From UBA8437 sp964646205 (GTDB lineage: Bacteria; Planctomycetota; Planctomycetia; Planctomycetales; Planctomycetaceae), in NCBI GenBank assembly GCA_964646205.1, contig CAZYAZ010000002.1, positions 1 to 64,000 on the forward strand: a DNA stretch of 64,000 bases. The letters run 5' to 3'. Shown one piece after another: positions 52,654 to 61,979 of this stretch. Position 1 is the stretch's first letter, and the number at the start of each line of letters is the position of its first letter. A program made the position numbers and the translations under genes. The notes under the pieces were generated by a model, which was not told the origin of the DNA, searched no databases, and saw only the letters and a program-made list of their open reading frames with translations.

Positions 52654-55600
52654 ATGAATCCGCGACATTTTCTGCCACTGTTGTTCCTGCTGGCCACACC
52701 GGTGGCATCCGCCGAGGACGCGGACGCGATCAACTTTCCCCGCGACATCCGTCCGATCCTCTCGGAGAACTGTTTCCAGTGTCACGGGCCCGATGCCAGG
52801 GCTCGCAAGGGCGAGTTGCGGCTGGACATCGCCGACGAGGCTCTTGGTCATGATCCACCGGTTCTTGTCGCCGGACAACCGGACAACAGCGTGGTCTGGA
52901 AACGGATATCCAGCCAGGATCCCGACATCCGGATGCCACCGCCAGGGTCCAATCGCCAGCTGAGCGACCGGCAACGGGAATTGATACGCCGCTGGATCGC
53001 CGAAGGTGCAGAATTCGGTGATCACTGGTCGCTGGTGCCACCAGTCCGACAACCGCCACCGGTTCTGAACACCGTGCTGGGAGCCAACGCCATTGACGCC
53101 TTCATCCTGGCCCGGCTCAAGACCGCCGGCCTGCCAATGTCGCCAATGGCCAATCGCCGAACACTCTTGCGGCGACTGACTTTCGACCTGGTCGGACTGC
53201 CTCCCACCGAACACGAACTCGCCATGTTCCTTGCCGACACCGCTCCGGGATCCTGGAATCGAGCCATCGACCGCCTGTTGAATTCACCCCGGTTTGGGGA
53301 ACACATGGCCTGGAACTGGCTGGTGGCCAGTCGTTACGCCGACACCAACGGGTACCAGGGTGACGGGACCCGGGTGATGTGGCCGTGGCGTGAATGGGTG
53401 ATCAGTGCGTTCAACGACAACCTGCCCTTCAACAGGTTCACCATCGACCAGCTGGCCGGCGACCTGGTGCCCGGAACCACACCCGAACAACTGGTTGCCA
53501 CCGGGTTCAACCGCAACCATCCACTCAATGGGGAAGGCGGACGGATTGCCGAGGAGAACCGGGTGGAATACGTGCTGGACCGCACCGACACCACCGCCAC
53601 CGTCTGGATGGCTCTGACACTTGCCTGTGCAAAGTGTCACGACCACAAGTTCGACCCGCTCTCGCAAAAGGAGTACTACCGGTTCTCGGCATACTTCAAC
53701 AGCCTTGACGAATCCGGCCGGGTCGACAGGCGAGGGAATGCCAACCCGGTGGCCAGGGTCACGACCCGCGCCCAGCAGACCAGGTTGCACCGGATTGACT
53801 CGCTGATCGATCAACAACGAGCAATCCTCGATCGACCCCTGGACAGCCTGGCCATCCAGCGGCGAGCGTGGATCGCACGGACCCGCCAGCAAGTCGCCGA
53901 CAAGATGCTCCCGGGATGGCACACCCTCCGCCCGACAACCGCAAAATCAAAGGCGGGAGCTCTACTCAAATTACAACCAGACCACTCCCTGCTGGTCAGC
54001 GGGAAGATGGCGGCCGTGGATGATTACGAGGTGCAGGCGAGTGTTCCGCCCGGCCCAGTCACCGGGTTCCGCCTCGAGGCCCTGACCCACCGTAGCCTTG
54101 GATTCCAGGGGCCGGGCCGCAAGTCGAATTTCGTGCTGACACACTTCAGCGTGACCGTTCACCAGGCCGGGGCCAAACCATACAACCTCCCATTCGCCGA
54201 TGTGGTGGCCGACCACAGCGAGGAGTCCTGGAAAGTCATGGGAGCGATCGATCCATCGCCGACCACCGGCTGGGGGGTCTGGGACGGAGTCCACGAAACC
54301 GCCCAGGATCGCCAGGCAGTATTCCGGCTGAAGGAAACGATGGACATCACCAGGGGTTCGACCCTGGTGTTTCGACTGAAACAGCAATCCCGTTTCAAGG
54401 AACACCTGCTTGGCCGATTCCGGATCTCGTTCACCGGCATCCCTCAACCCGGCCTGGCCACCGCCACGGTTCCACCCGCCGACATACTGGAACTTGTTGG
54501 AAAACCGGCCGACACACTCAACGCCGGTCACCAAAAGCGGCTGGCCGAATTCCACCGTGCCACCACCGACCAATCGCGAAACGCACATCGACAGCACTCG
54601 ATCCAGCGTGCCGCGCGACAGCGATTGGAGAGTGGCATGATTGAATCGATGGTGATGCGCGACCGCAAAACACCTCGAACCACGTATGTCCTGAACCTGG
54701 CCCGTTACGACCAGCCCCGGGACAACGACAAGCTGGCTCATGGCATCCCCGCTGCACTGCCCGCACTGCCGAAAGGCGCCCCGGCCAATCGCCTCGCGAT
54801 GGCCCGGTGGCTGGTCGACCCCGGCCACCCACTGACTGCCCGGGTTGCCGTCAATCGACTGTGGCAGACATTTTTCGGAACGGGCCTGGTGAAGACGAGC
54901 GAGGATTTTGGATCGCAGGGGGACCCACCCAGCCATCCCGAACTTCTCGACTGGCTGGCCACCGAGTACATCCGAACCGGGTGGGACACCAAGAGAATGA
55001 TCCGACTGCTGGTCACCAGTGCCACCTACCGCCAATCCTCATCAGTGACCCCTGGCCAACTCGAAGCCGATCCGTACAACCGGCTCCTCGGCCGGGGTCC
55101 CCGTCACCGGTTGCCGGCCCACGTGATCCGTGACCAGGCACTGGCAGTCTCGGGATTGCTGGTCGAGACCATTGGCGGGCAGTCTGTCAAACCGTACCAG
55201 CCACCGGGACTGTGGGCCGATTTCAGTTTTGGCAAAATCCGTTACGCAGCCGACTCCGGTGCCAAGCTGTATCGTCGGAGCCTGTACACCTTCTGGCGAC
55301 GTTCCCTGGGCCCACCCAATATGTTCGACGAAGGGACCCGGGACGTTTGCCACGTGACGCCACAGCGAACCAACACACCATTGCATGCCCTGACCCTGCT
55401 CAACGACGTGGCGTTTGCCGAGTCGGCTCGGGTCCTGGCCGAGAGGATACTGGCGTCTCCAGGCGACGACGCTTCACGACTGGGACGGGCATTCAGCCTT
55501 GTCCTCTCTCGCCCTCCCTCTCCCGAGGAATTGTCGCTGATCACCTCGTCATTGAACCGGGCCAGGAGACATTACCGGGCTCATCCCAAGGACGCCGGAG

Positions 55601-55719
55601 CCTTTGGCACCGTCGGCCGCCACGCCCCCGGTGCCGGTCTCGATCCGATCCAGGTCGCGGCTTTCGGAGCCGTGGCATCCGTGCTGCTGAACTCCGACGA
55701 GGCAATCACCCGCGAGTGA
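52654..55719 (+). CDS. DUF1549/DUF1553 protein E with PSCyt1 domain and central beta-sandwich insert
   Basis: This is a 1021-residue exported protein. The ATG at 52654 opens a Sec signal (residues 1-20, cut after ASA). PSCyt1 has C40-F-Q-C43-H44, followed by GPDARARKGELRLD. DUF1549 covers ~143-340 with C325-A-K-C328-H329 and DHKFDP. A ~240-residue insert (~400-640) looks like a beta-sandwich (LLVSGKMAAVDDYEVQASV, TGWGVWDGVHETAQ). DUF1553 covers ~710-1000 (VAVNRLWQTFFGTGLV). It heads a plus-strand group with DUF1501 G (29 bp), the unknown 825-residue protein and the isochorismatase-ThuA fusion. Confidence 0.93.
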   Translation: MNPRHFLPLLFLLATPVASAEDADAINFPRDIRPILSENCFQCHGPDARARKGELRLDIADEALGHDPPVLVAGQPDNSVVWKRISSQDPDIRMPPPGSNRQLSDRQRELIRRWIAEGAEFGDHWSLVPPVRQPPPVLNTVLGANAIDAFILARLKTAGLPMSPMANRRTLLRRLTFDLVGLPPTEHELAMFLADTAPGSWNRAIDRLLNSPRFGEHMAWNWLVASRYADTNGYQGDGTRVMWPWREWVISAFNDNLPFNRFTIDQLAGDLVPGTTPEQLVATGFNRNHPLNGEGGRIAEENRVEYVLDRTDTTATVWMALTLACAKCHDHKFDPLSQKEYYRFSAYFNSLDESGRVDRRGNANPVARVTTRAQQTRLHRIDSLIDQQRAILDRPLDSLAIQRRAWIARTRQQVADKMLPGWHTLRPTTAKSKAGALLKLQPDHSLLVSGKMAAVDDYEVQASVPPGPVTGFRLEALTHRSLGFQGPGRKSNFVLTHFSVTVHQAGAKPYNLPFADVVADHSEESWKVMGAIDPSPTTGWGVWDGVHETAQDRQAVFRLKETMDITRGSTLVFRLKQQSRFKEHLLGRFRISFTGIPQPGLATATVPPADILELVGKPADTLNAGHQKRLAEFHRATTDQSRNAHRQHSIQRAARQRLESGMIESMVMRDRKTPRTTYVLNLARYDQPRDNDKLAHGIPAALPALPKGAPANRLAMARWLVDPGHPLTARVAVNRLWQTFFGTGLVKTSEDFGSQGDPPSHPELLDWLATEYIRTGWDTKRMIRLLVTSATYRQSSSVTPGQLEADPYNRLLGRGPRHRLPAHVIRDQALAVSGLLVETIGGQSVKPYQPPGLWADFSFGKIRYAADSGAKLYRRSLYTFWRRSLGPPNMFDEGTRDVCHVTPQRTNTPLHALTLLNDVAFAESARVLAERILASPGDDASRLGRAFSLVLSRPPSPEELSLITSSLNRARRHYRAHPKDAGAFGTVGRHAPGAGLDPIQVAAFGAVASVLLNSDEAITRE

Positions 55720-55748
55720 CTCCACGACCCGTTCCCGCAGAACTCACC

Positions 55749-57179
55749 ATGCAACCTGTTTTTGATCATCACCAGTTACAGACTCGTCGCCGTTTCTTCG
55801 GTCGTTCGGCCGTGGGAATCGGAACCGCCGCGCTGGCCACGTTGCTGAATCGAGAGTCAGTGGCCGACCAGCTTGTCAGTCACTTTGCACCCACGGCCAA
55901 ACGGGTGATTTACCTGTTCCAGAACGGCGCTCCCACCCAGGTGGACCTGTTTGACCACAAGCCACAACTCGAAAAGTTTCGCGGTACCGACTTGCCCAAG
56001 GAGGTCCAGGGGGGCCAGCGACTGACCACCATGACCCAGGGCCGATCGCAAAAGATCCTGCCCTCGGCGTGGAAATTCCAACGTTACGGGGAATGCGGAA
56101 CGCACATCAGCACACTGCTGCCGCACACCGGTTCAATCGCGGACGACATCTGCCTGGTCCGCTCGGCACACACCGAAGCCATCAACCACGCTCCGGCAAT
56201 CACGTTGTGGCTGACTGGAGCCGAACAGCCCGGACGCCCCAGCTTTGGAGCTTGGCTCTCGTACGGCCTGGGACACGAGAGCCAGGAATTGCCGACCTTC
56301 TGCGTGATGACCTCGCGGGACAAGGAGGCCTCGTGCGGCCAGATCTTCTACGAGTGGTACTGGGGGAACGGATTCCTGCCAAGCCGACACCAGGGAGTGA
56401 AATTCCGCGGCTCGGGTGACCCGGTGCTTTACCTGTCCAACCCGGCTGGAGTCGATCGGAAGCTGAGGCGGGGACTGCTGGATGACCTGGCACAACTGAA
56501 CCGGCTACGGGCCCGTGACGTGGGGGATCCGGAGATCCAGGCACGGATCGCCCAGTACGAGATGGCGTACCGGATGCAGGCGTCGGTGCCCGAATTGACC
56601 GACTTGAGCAGCGAACCCAAGCACATCCTCGAGATGTATGGACCCGACGTGGGACGCCGTGGCTCGTTCGCTCACAATTGCCTACTGGCTCGCAGGCTGG
56701 CTGAGCGCGGCGTGCGATTTGTCCAGTTGATGCACGCCGGCTGGGACCAGCACGGCAACCTGCCCACACAACTGGCCGTGCAATGTCGCGACACCGATCA
56801 ACCCTCCGCGGCCCTGGTCAAGGACCTGAAACAGCGGGGACTGCTCGACGAGACACTGGTGATCTGGGGAGGCGAGTTCGGGCGAACCGTTTTCTGCCAG
56901 GGGGATATGAACAATCGCCAGAAACACGGTCGTGACCATCACCCGCGAAATTTCTGTCTCTGGATGGCCGGTGGCGGAATCAAGGGAGGGACGACGTACG
57001 GCAAGTCCGACGACTTCAGCTACAACGTGGCGGCTGATGGATTCCACGTCCATGACCTGCAGGCCACGGTCCTGCATTGCCTGGGAGTGGACCACGAACG
57101 GCTGACGTACAAGTTCCAGGGCCGCCAGTTCCGGCTCACCGACGTCCATGGTCGTGTTGTTCAGGAGATCCTGTCGTGA
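55749..57179 (+). CDS. DUF1501 protein G, Tat-exported, paired with DUF1549/1553 protein E
   Basis: This is a 476-residue DUF1501 protein. I use the ATG at 55749; the frame is open far upstream but lies inside the preceding gene. The twin-arginine signal covers residues 11-39 (QTRRRFFGRSAVG). The metal-site-like segment reads NGAPTQVDLFDHKPQ (59-73), with Gln instead of His. Others are WKFQRYGECGTHISTLLP, WDQHGNLPTQ, WGGEFGRTVF, GRDHHPRNFC and DLQATVLHCLG, where Gln replaces the His of DLHAT. Its stop overlaps the GTG start of the next gene by 4 bp. Together with the copy at 1891 it forms the Q-variant subset. Confidence 0.92.
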   Translation: MQPVFDHHQLQTRRRFFGRSAVGIGTAALATLLNRESVADQLVSHFAPTAKRVIYLFQNGAPTQVDLFDHKPQLEKFRGTDLPKEVQGGQRLTTMTQGRSQKILPSAWKFQRYGECGTHISTLLPHTGSIADDICLVRSAHTEAINHAPAITLWLTGAEQPGRPSFGAWLSYGLGHESQELPTFCVMTSRDKEASCGQIFYEWYWGNGFLPSRHQGVKFRGSGDPVLYLSNPAGVDRKLRRGLLDDLAQLNRLRARDVGDPEIQARIAQYEMAYRMQASVPELTDLSSEPKHILEMYGPDVGRRGSFAHNCLLARRLAERGVRFVQLMHAGWDQHGNLPTQLAVQCRDTDQPSAALVKDLKQRGLLDETLVIWGGEFGRTVFCQGDMNNRQKHGRDHHPRNFCLWMAGGGIKGGTTYGKSDDFSYNVAADGFHVHDLQATVLHCLGVDHERLTYKFQGRQFRLTDVHGRVVQEILS

Positions 57180-59653
57180 GCCTGGTCCGGAAAAAAAGAC
57201 CCGTCCTGCAACTGCTGTTTTCAACACTGGTGCTGGGCAGCACCGTGCTGGCGGCCGAACCGCCACGCGATCCGATTCCCCCCGGCGGCGGCCGCTTGCG
57301 GAACCACTGGGCCACCTGCGTGATTGGACTGAACTCGGGGCATGTCGGCGGCATCTGGGACAACATCTCGGGACGGCGACTTGTCCAGGAGAGCTACGAG
57401 ACCTACCGGTTGACCACGCGGGACGGACAGACAATCACCGTGAGTGAAAAAGATGATGTGGTTCACTCGGCCATATCCACCGCCCCCCCACCCAACCGAC
57501 CGCGCTGGGGCAACGCGATGGTCTACTTCGCCCGGAACCCAAAGATTCCCGGTTCGGAGATTCGCAAGAGTTACTACTTTGCACTCGTCGGGGAAGAACA
57601 GCGTATCGTCTGTCGCTCGATTTCCATCACCGCACCGACCGACAAACCCACGCTGTTCACCAGCGTCTCGAACACCATCCTGGCTCCCAGCTTCCGCAAG
57701 GATTCGCTGTACCACTACGTCGTTCCGCAGGGTGTCGCTGGTGACCAGCGGCCGCTGATACGGTCCTCGCAGATCACCAAGCCCCTTGTTCGGCGGGACC
57801 ACAGCAATGACCAACAGGGACGTGCGGCATCAGATGTCTTCCAGCCCAAGTGGAAAGTCGGACTTGCCCAGTACCTGTACCGGGTCGGTCGACACTGGGT
57901 CTATCCCGTCGGGCTCCGCAACCCCACGCACTGGACAGCCAACGGCTGGCAGATCGCTTCCGGAGGATTCATTCTCGCCGACAAGTCCGAAAACAAGCGA
58001 AACAACCGACTGGAGATGCGATACCACATCTTCGGAGAAGATCGCCTGGCCATTCACGAGGAGTACCTCGGACTGCCCGAGCTGGCCAAGCTCAGAGACG
58101 AGACACGGGAAAAACTGCGGCTCGAACAAATCCGTACGCCGGGAACACCTGCGAGGTTTCTGCGACCCGGTGATCGCGTCCCATCCGCATCCCTGATCAA
58201 CATCGGGTCGGGCGGCAACGGACAGTTTCGCTACGGGGTCTTTGCGACCTCTGATGACAGTCGCCTGGAACAAATCAGCCCGACAAACTCGAAGAAGGTT
58301 GTTCTCTCACTGACCGGCAAGCAGTTGAAGGAACGCTTTGCACAACAGCGAAAGAAGAACCCCGCATCGATGGGCGGAATGTACATCTACCGCCACCACG
58401 AATCGCCGATCCTGGTCAAACACCCCGACTGGATCGCCTCACGGACACCCAACGGCCTGGTCAACCTGCGACCACTCAAGGAGGTCTTTGAATTCGAGAC
58501 CCGTGGCATCGTGGCCGAATCGGATTACCTGGGCACCGGGGTCTTCTACTGGGACGCCGCCCTGGATGCCGGCCAGGTTGACTGGGACCGCCGGACCGTC
58601 AGCCAGACCCAGTCGGCCATCGACCGGTGGAAAATGCTTTTTGAAGCACTCCACCAGCGAGACAAGCTGTTGTGGACGAACTCTCGAACCGGTTCGGCCT
58701 ACTACGACATCACCTACTATGAAGCCAGTGGTGCACAGAAGGTTCCCGGAAAGAGCTGGCGTGACGCTGCCGACATGGACCTGATGAACAAGATCTACCA
58801 GGTGCCGGGTACGATTCACGTGCCGCTGTACTGGTGGAGCAACGGACCGGAAGAAAACACCCAGGTTTACCAGAACCACTGCCTCGCACTGGCCCTGTCT
58901 CCCCGTGATGGTGCCTGGACCCGTGAAGTGGACGGCAAACTGCCCGAGAGCGCCGACGACGGCGTGCTGTTCGAGGTCATTGATGAATTCCGTGACGCCC
59001 GGTTTGTCCGAATCGGGTTGGAACCGGCCTGGTGGAACAATCTCGAGACACAAATCGAAGCCTACACACTGAAAATGGGTCGCACCTGGTTCCTCAACGT
59101 GATCTCTCACCGGAAGAAACCCTCGACCGTCACGGCTTCGATTGACCTCGCACGCGCCAGACTGGATTCCCGACAGCCCATCTTCTGCTGGCAACACCAG
59201 GCCCGAAAAGCCCTGACGGCCGGTTCCCAGTACCCCGCCAGGCAGGCCGATCGGTACTTCACTTCAACGCGACTTGCGGTGGTCAAGCCATCGGAAACGC
59301 GGTTGAAGTTGTCGTTGCCTAACGTGCCACCGGAGATCATCCGCATGTGCACCATCAACCAGGTCCCCGCCTGGATCGTTGAAGCGGATGGTGTAGCCGT
59401 CCAGTTGAGATTGTCCGGGACACTCGGATCGTCGGTCACCGGCCGTGTGGATGTGCCCAATACGCGGTTGGTGCTGGAAACAACCGGCAATCGCAACACA
59501 AAACTCGCCGCGTGGTGGAACACGAACTGGGGCCCAGCACGCGTTCAAATCGACGGGCTTGACGTGCCTCATCGGGTCGAAAAAAGTTCCGGCCAACACC
59601 TGCTCATCTTCGATGTCCCGAAGGGACCCCACCAGGTCCAGGTCACGCCCTGA
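57176..59653 (+). CDS. unrecognised 825-residue secreted protein
   Basis: I do not recognise this protein. It starts at GTG, overlapping the DUF1501 stop by 4 bp. That start gives a clean Sec signal (VRKKRPVLQLLFSTLVLG..., cut near LAA-EP). The mature part opens with NHWATCVIGLNSGHVGGIWD and appears beta-rich through residues ~30-420, in the manner of a sugar-active beta-sandwich. The middle (~430-600) is rich in Trp and Tyr (GVFYWDAALD, YYDITYYEA, VPLYWWSNGPEE), which often marks carbohydrate-binding clefts. The end (~760-825) looks like a small Ig-like or sandwich domain. It sits between DUF1501 G and an isochorismatase-ThuA fusion. A glycoside hydrolase or lyase is possible but not shown. 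Confidence 0.85.
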   Translation: MSLVRKKRPVLQLLFSTLVLGSTVLAAEPPRDPIPPGGGRLRNHWATCVIGLNSGHVGGIWDNISGRRLVQESYETYRLTTRDGQTITVSEKDDVVHSAISTAPPPNRPRWGNAMVYFARNPKIPGSEIRKSYYFALVGEEQRIVCRSISITAPTDKPTLFTSVSNTILAPSFRKDSLYHYVVPQGVAGDQRPLIRSSQITKPLVRRDHSNDQQGRAASDVFQPKWKVGLAQYLYRVGRHWVYPVGLRNPTHWTANGWQIASGGFILADKSENKRNNRLEMRYHIFGEDRLAIHEEYLGLPELAKLRDETREKLRLEQIRTPGTPARFLRPGDRVPSASLINIGSGGNGQFRYGVFATSDDSRLEQISPTNSKKVVLSLTGKQLKERFAQQRKKNPASMGGMYIYRHHESPILVKHPDWIASRTPNGLVNLRPLKEVFEFETRGIVAESDYLGTGVFYWDAALDAGQVDWDRRTVSQTQSAIDRWKMLFEALHQRDKLLWTNSRTGSAYYDITYYEASGAQKVPGKSWRDAADMDLMNKIYQVPGTIHVPLYWWSNGPEENTQVYQNHCLALALSPRDGAWTREVDGKLPESADDGVLFEVIDEFRDARFVRIGLEPAWWNNLETQIEAYTLKMGRTWFLNVISHRKKPSTVTASIDLARARLDSRQPIFCWQHQARKALTAGSQYPARQADRYFTSTRLAVVKPSETRLKLSLPNVPPEIIRMCTINQVPAWIVEADGVAVQLRLSGTLGSSVTGRVDVPNTRLVLETTGNRNTKLAAWWNTNWGPARVQIDGLDVPHRVEKSSGQHLLIFDVPKGPHQVQVTP

Positions 59654-59732
59654 CCGACCGATTGCATGCCCCGCCTTCAGGGGACACAATTGAAGGTCAC
59701 GACGACCGACGCTCTCTTTTGCGAGGTTCACC

Positions 59733-61334
59733 ATGCGTTTCACATTTGTGCTGTCCACCCTGTTGACGCTTCTCGTTTCCCCGGCGGCCCAGTCGGCTGA
59801 CGACACGGTCTTCAGCCTCTCGCTGCGTTCGCGGCAACCGGCCAAGATGCCATGGGGCGATGGACACAAGAAAACCACTCAACCAGCCAGGTGGCAGGCC
59901 AACCAGACGGCCGTGATCGTCTGTGACATGTGGGACCTGCACCATTGCCTGAACGCCACCCGGCGTGGAGCCGAAATGGCTCCAAGGATGAACAACCTGC
60001 TGAAACTGGCACGGCGACAGGGTGCCACGATCATCCATGCTCCCAGCAGTTGCATGGACACCTACAAGGGCCACCCGGCCCGCAAGCGCGCCCAGGCGGT
60101 CCCTCGATCAAAATCTCTGCCCGATGAAATCGCCAAGTGGTGTTACAAGATTCCCGCCGAGGAAAAGGGTGTTTACCCGATCGACCAAACCGATGGCGGC
60201 GAGGATGACGACCTGGCCGAACATCGCGAGTGGGCCAAGAAGCTCGAGGCAATGGGCCGCAACCCCAGGGCCCCCTGGAAAAGCCAGACCGACCTGCTGG
60301 AAATCTCCAACGAGGACTACATCTCTGATAACGGAGAAGAGGTCTGGAGCATCATGGAGCAGAAGGGGCTGAAGAACGTGATCATGGTGGGCGTGCACAC
60401 CAACATGTGCGTTCTCGGTCGGCCCTTTGGACTGAGGCAGATGTCCAAGAACGGAAAGAATGTCGTGCTTGTGAGAGACATGACCGACACGATGTACAAC
60501 CCCGGCCGCTGGCCGTTTGTCAGCCATTTCCAGGGCACGGACCTGATCGTCGAACACATCGAAAAATTCGTTTGTCCGACGATCACCAGTGATCAACTGC
60601 TCGGCGGCAAGTCGTTTGCTTTCAAAAATGACCACCGGCCCCGTGCCGTGTTCCTGGTTGCTGAAAAAATCTACAACACCCGATCGACGCTACCGGTACT
60701 GGCCAGGAGGTTGTTTGAAGATCGACTGGGATTCCAGACCACCGTCCTGGGAGCAGCCGATGGGGTCCACGAGATCAAGGGGATGGCGGCGGCTGTGAAG
60801 CAGGCTGACCTGGTTGTTGTTTCGGTGCGGCGGCGTGCACTGCCCCGCAAAGACCTCGACGCACTCAAAGCACACCTGGCAGCCGGCAAACCCCTGATTG
60901 GCCTCCGCACGGCCAGCCACGCGTTCGATGCACGCGGCTCAGGACCAAAAAACCATGCCGAGTGGCCAGAATTTGACGCCAAGGTATTGGGTGGGAACTA
61001 CCACAACCATCATGCCTCCGGACCCACAACAACGATTGTTTCACGAGGAATCCCACACCCGGTGCTTGTCGGACTCAACAAGTCATTCACCAGCAAGGGA
61101 TCACTCTACAAGACCGGTCCCCTGGCCAAGGGAACCACCGAGTTGCTCACCGGATCGATCCCGGGACAGAAAGCCGAACCCATTGCCTGGACCAACCAGT
61201 ATGGCAAGGCCCGGATCTTCTACACGTCACTGGGCCACGAAGCAGACTTCAGGAACCCGCAATTCTGGCAGTTGATCGAGAATGCGGTGAGATGGACGTC
61301 GCAGATGAAAAATGCGGTCGCGTCGCGGCCGTGA
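59733..61334 (+). CDS. isochorismatase-like cysteine hydrolase fused to a ThuA-like domain, secreted
   Basis: This is a 533-residue two-domain exported protein with a Sec signal at residues 1-21 (cut after QSA). The first domain (~50-290) is an isochorismatase/nicotinamidase-type hydrolase with D65 in VIVCDMWDLHH and the nucleophile C226 in VGVHTNMCVLGRP. The second (~305-525) resembles ThuA, the class I amidotransferase-like family (RAVFLVAEKIYNTRSTLPVL, GLRTASHAFD, FYTSLGHEADFRNPQFWQL). ThuA domains are linked to sugar utilisation and are abundant in planctomycetes. It follows the 825-residue protein by 79 bp and is the last gene before a strong hairpin. Confidence 0.9.
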   Translation: MRFTFVLSTLLTLLVSPAAQSADDTVFSLSLRSRQPAKMPWGDGHKKTTQPARWQANQTAVIVCDMWDLHHCLNATRRGAEMAPRMNNLLKLARRQGATIIHAPSSCMDTYKGHPARKRAQAVPRSKSLPDEIAKWCYKIPAEEKGVYPIDQTDGGEDDDLAEHREWAKKLEAMGRNPRAPWKSQTDLLEISNEDYISDNGEEVWSIMEQKGLKNVIMVGVHTNMCVLGRPFGLRQMSKNGKNVVLVRDMTDTMYNPGRWPFVSHFQGTDLIVEHIEKFVCPTITSDQLLGGKSFAFKNDHRPRAVFLVAEKIYNTRSTLPVLARRLFEDRLGFQTTVLGAADGVHEIKGMAAAVKQADLVVVSVRRRALPRKDLDALKAHLAAGKPLIGLRTASHAFDARGSGPKNHAEWPEFDAKVLGGNYHNHHASGPTTTIVSRGIPHPVLVGLNKSFTSKGSLYKTGPLAKGTTELLTGSIPGQKAEPIAWTNQYGKARIFYTSLGHEADFRNPQFWQLIENAVRWTSQMKNAVASRP

Positions 61335-61377
61335 CCACGCAAGGCATCTCGACAGGTCACCCAACAGACGCGCAAGA

Positions 61378-61410
61378 AACGGCTCCGGGCAAAATTGCAC
61401 CGGAGCCGTT
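61378..61410. terminator. bidirectional hairpin between convergent genes
   Basis: A perfect 11-base stem (AACGGCTCCGG, 61378-61388, with CCGGAGCCGTT, 61400-61410) encloses an 11-base loop that itself contains GCAA/TTGC. It lies between the stops of the plus-strand fusion gene (61334) and the minus-strand gene (61446), so it can end transcription from both sides. Confidence 0.7.
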
Positions 61411-61445
61411 CGTGTGCCTGAAGTCAAAAAGTCAGCAGTCCCGCT

Positions 61446-61979
61446 CTAGGGACTGGCCGGAGGATCGTCGTCGTCGCCATCACTCTCGGAAATCAGAATC
61501 GGGATCGTGATCACTGTCGCACCAACCGAAATCAGTCCCAGGTCACTCATTCCAAGAAAACCCTCCGGGTCGCCCACGCCACCGTTTTGACCGCGGACGA
61601 TCAACGGTTGATCAACCAGTACCAACTGTGCAGCTGTTCGCGGAGGAGCTGATCCCGCGGCCCACGCTCGAACCATCTGGCTGGCGATACCACTGGTCAC
61701 CGCATAAGAACCACCGGGCAGGTTCTTGACGGTGAACCGGCCAGTGCGGTCTGTTTTTACGCGGGCGATGAGCAGCGACCCACGGCGGACAGAAACAGTC
61801 CGGCCCACCCGGGCACGCCCCTGGCCATCAACCACCTGACCCGTCAGCGTTCCCCGCACACCCAACACCACGTCCGACATTGCGGACTTCTTTATCTGCC
61901 TGGGCGCGTCCGCCGACAGCCCCTGTGGCAACAAGATTCCCAAGCATGCCAGCCCCAGGGCAATCCGTGCAATCAACAT
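61446..61979 (-). CDS. small secreted carboxypeptidase-regulatory-like protein
   Basis: This 177-residue protein starts at the ATG at 61979, which opens on a Sec signal (MLIARIALGLACLG..., cut near LSA-DA); a longer frame adds 17 polar residues. Residues ~40-105 form a single carboxypeptidase-regulatory-like/transthyretin-type beta-sandwich (RGTLTGQVVDGQGRARV, GRFTVKNLPGGSYAV). A hydrophobic stretch near ~150-165 (LGLISVGATVITIPILI) may be a C-terminal membrane anchor, and the tail is Asp-rich. Proteins of this type are frequent in planctomycetes, with no assigned function. The upstream gap is AT-rich and carries a palindrome. Confidence 0.82.
   Translation of the reverse strand: MLIARIALGLACLGILLPQGLSADAPRQIKKSAMSDVVLGVRGTLTGQVVDGQGRARVGRTVSVRRGSLLIARVKTDRTGRFTVKNLPGGSYAVTSGIASQMVRAWAAGSAPPRTAAQLVLVDQPLIVRGQNGGVGDPEGFLGMSDLGLISVGATVITIPILISESDGDDDDPPASP

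Noticed and set aside
55212..55748. 179-residue upstream extension of DUF1501 G
   Set aside because: It lies inside the DUF1549/1553 gene in another frame, whereas the ATG at 55749 opens directly on the twin-arginine signal.
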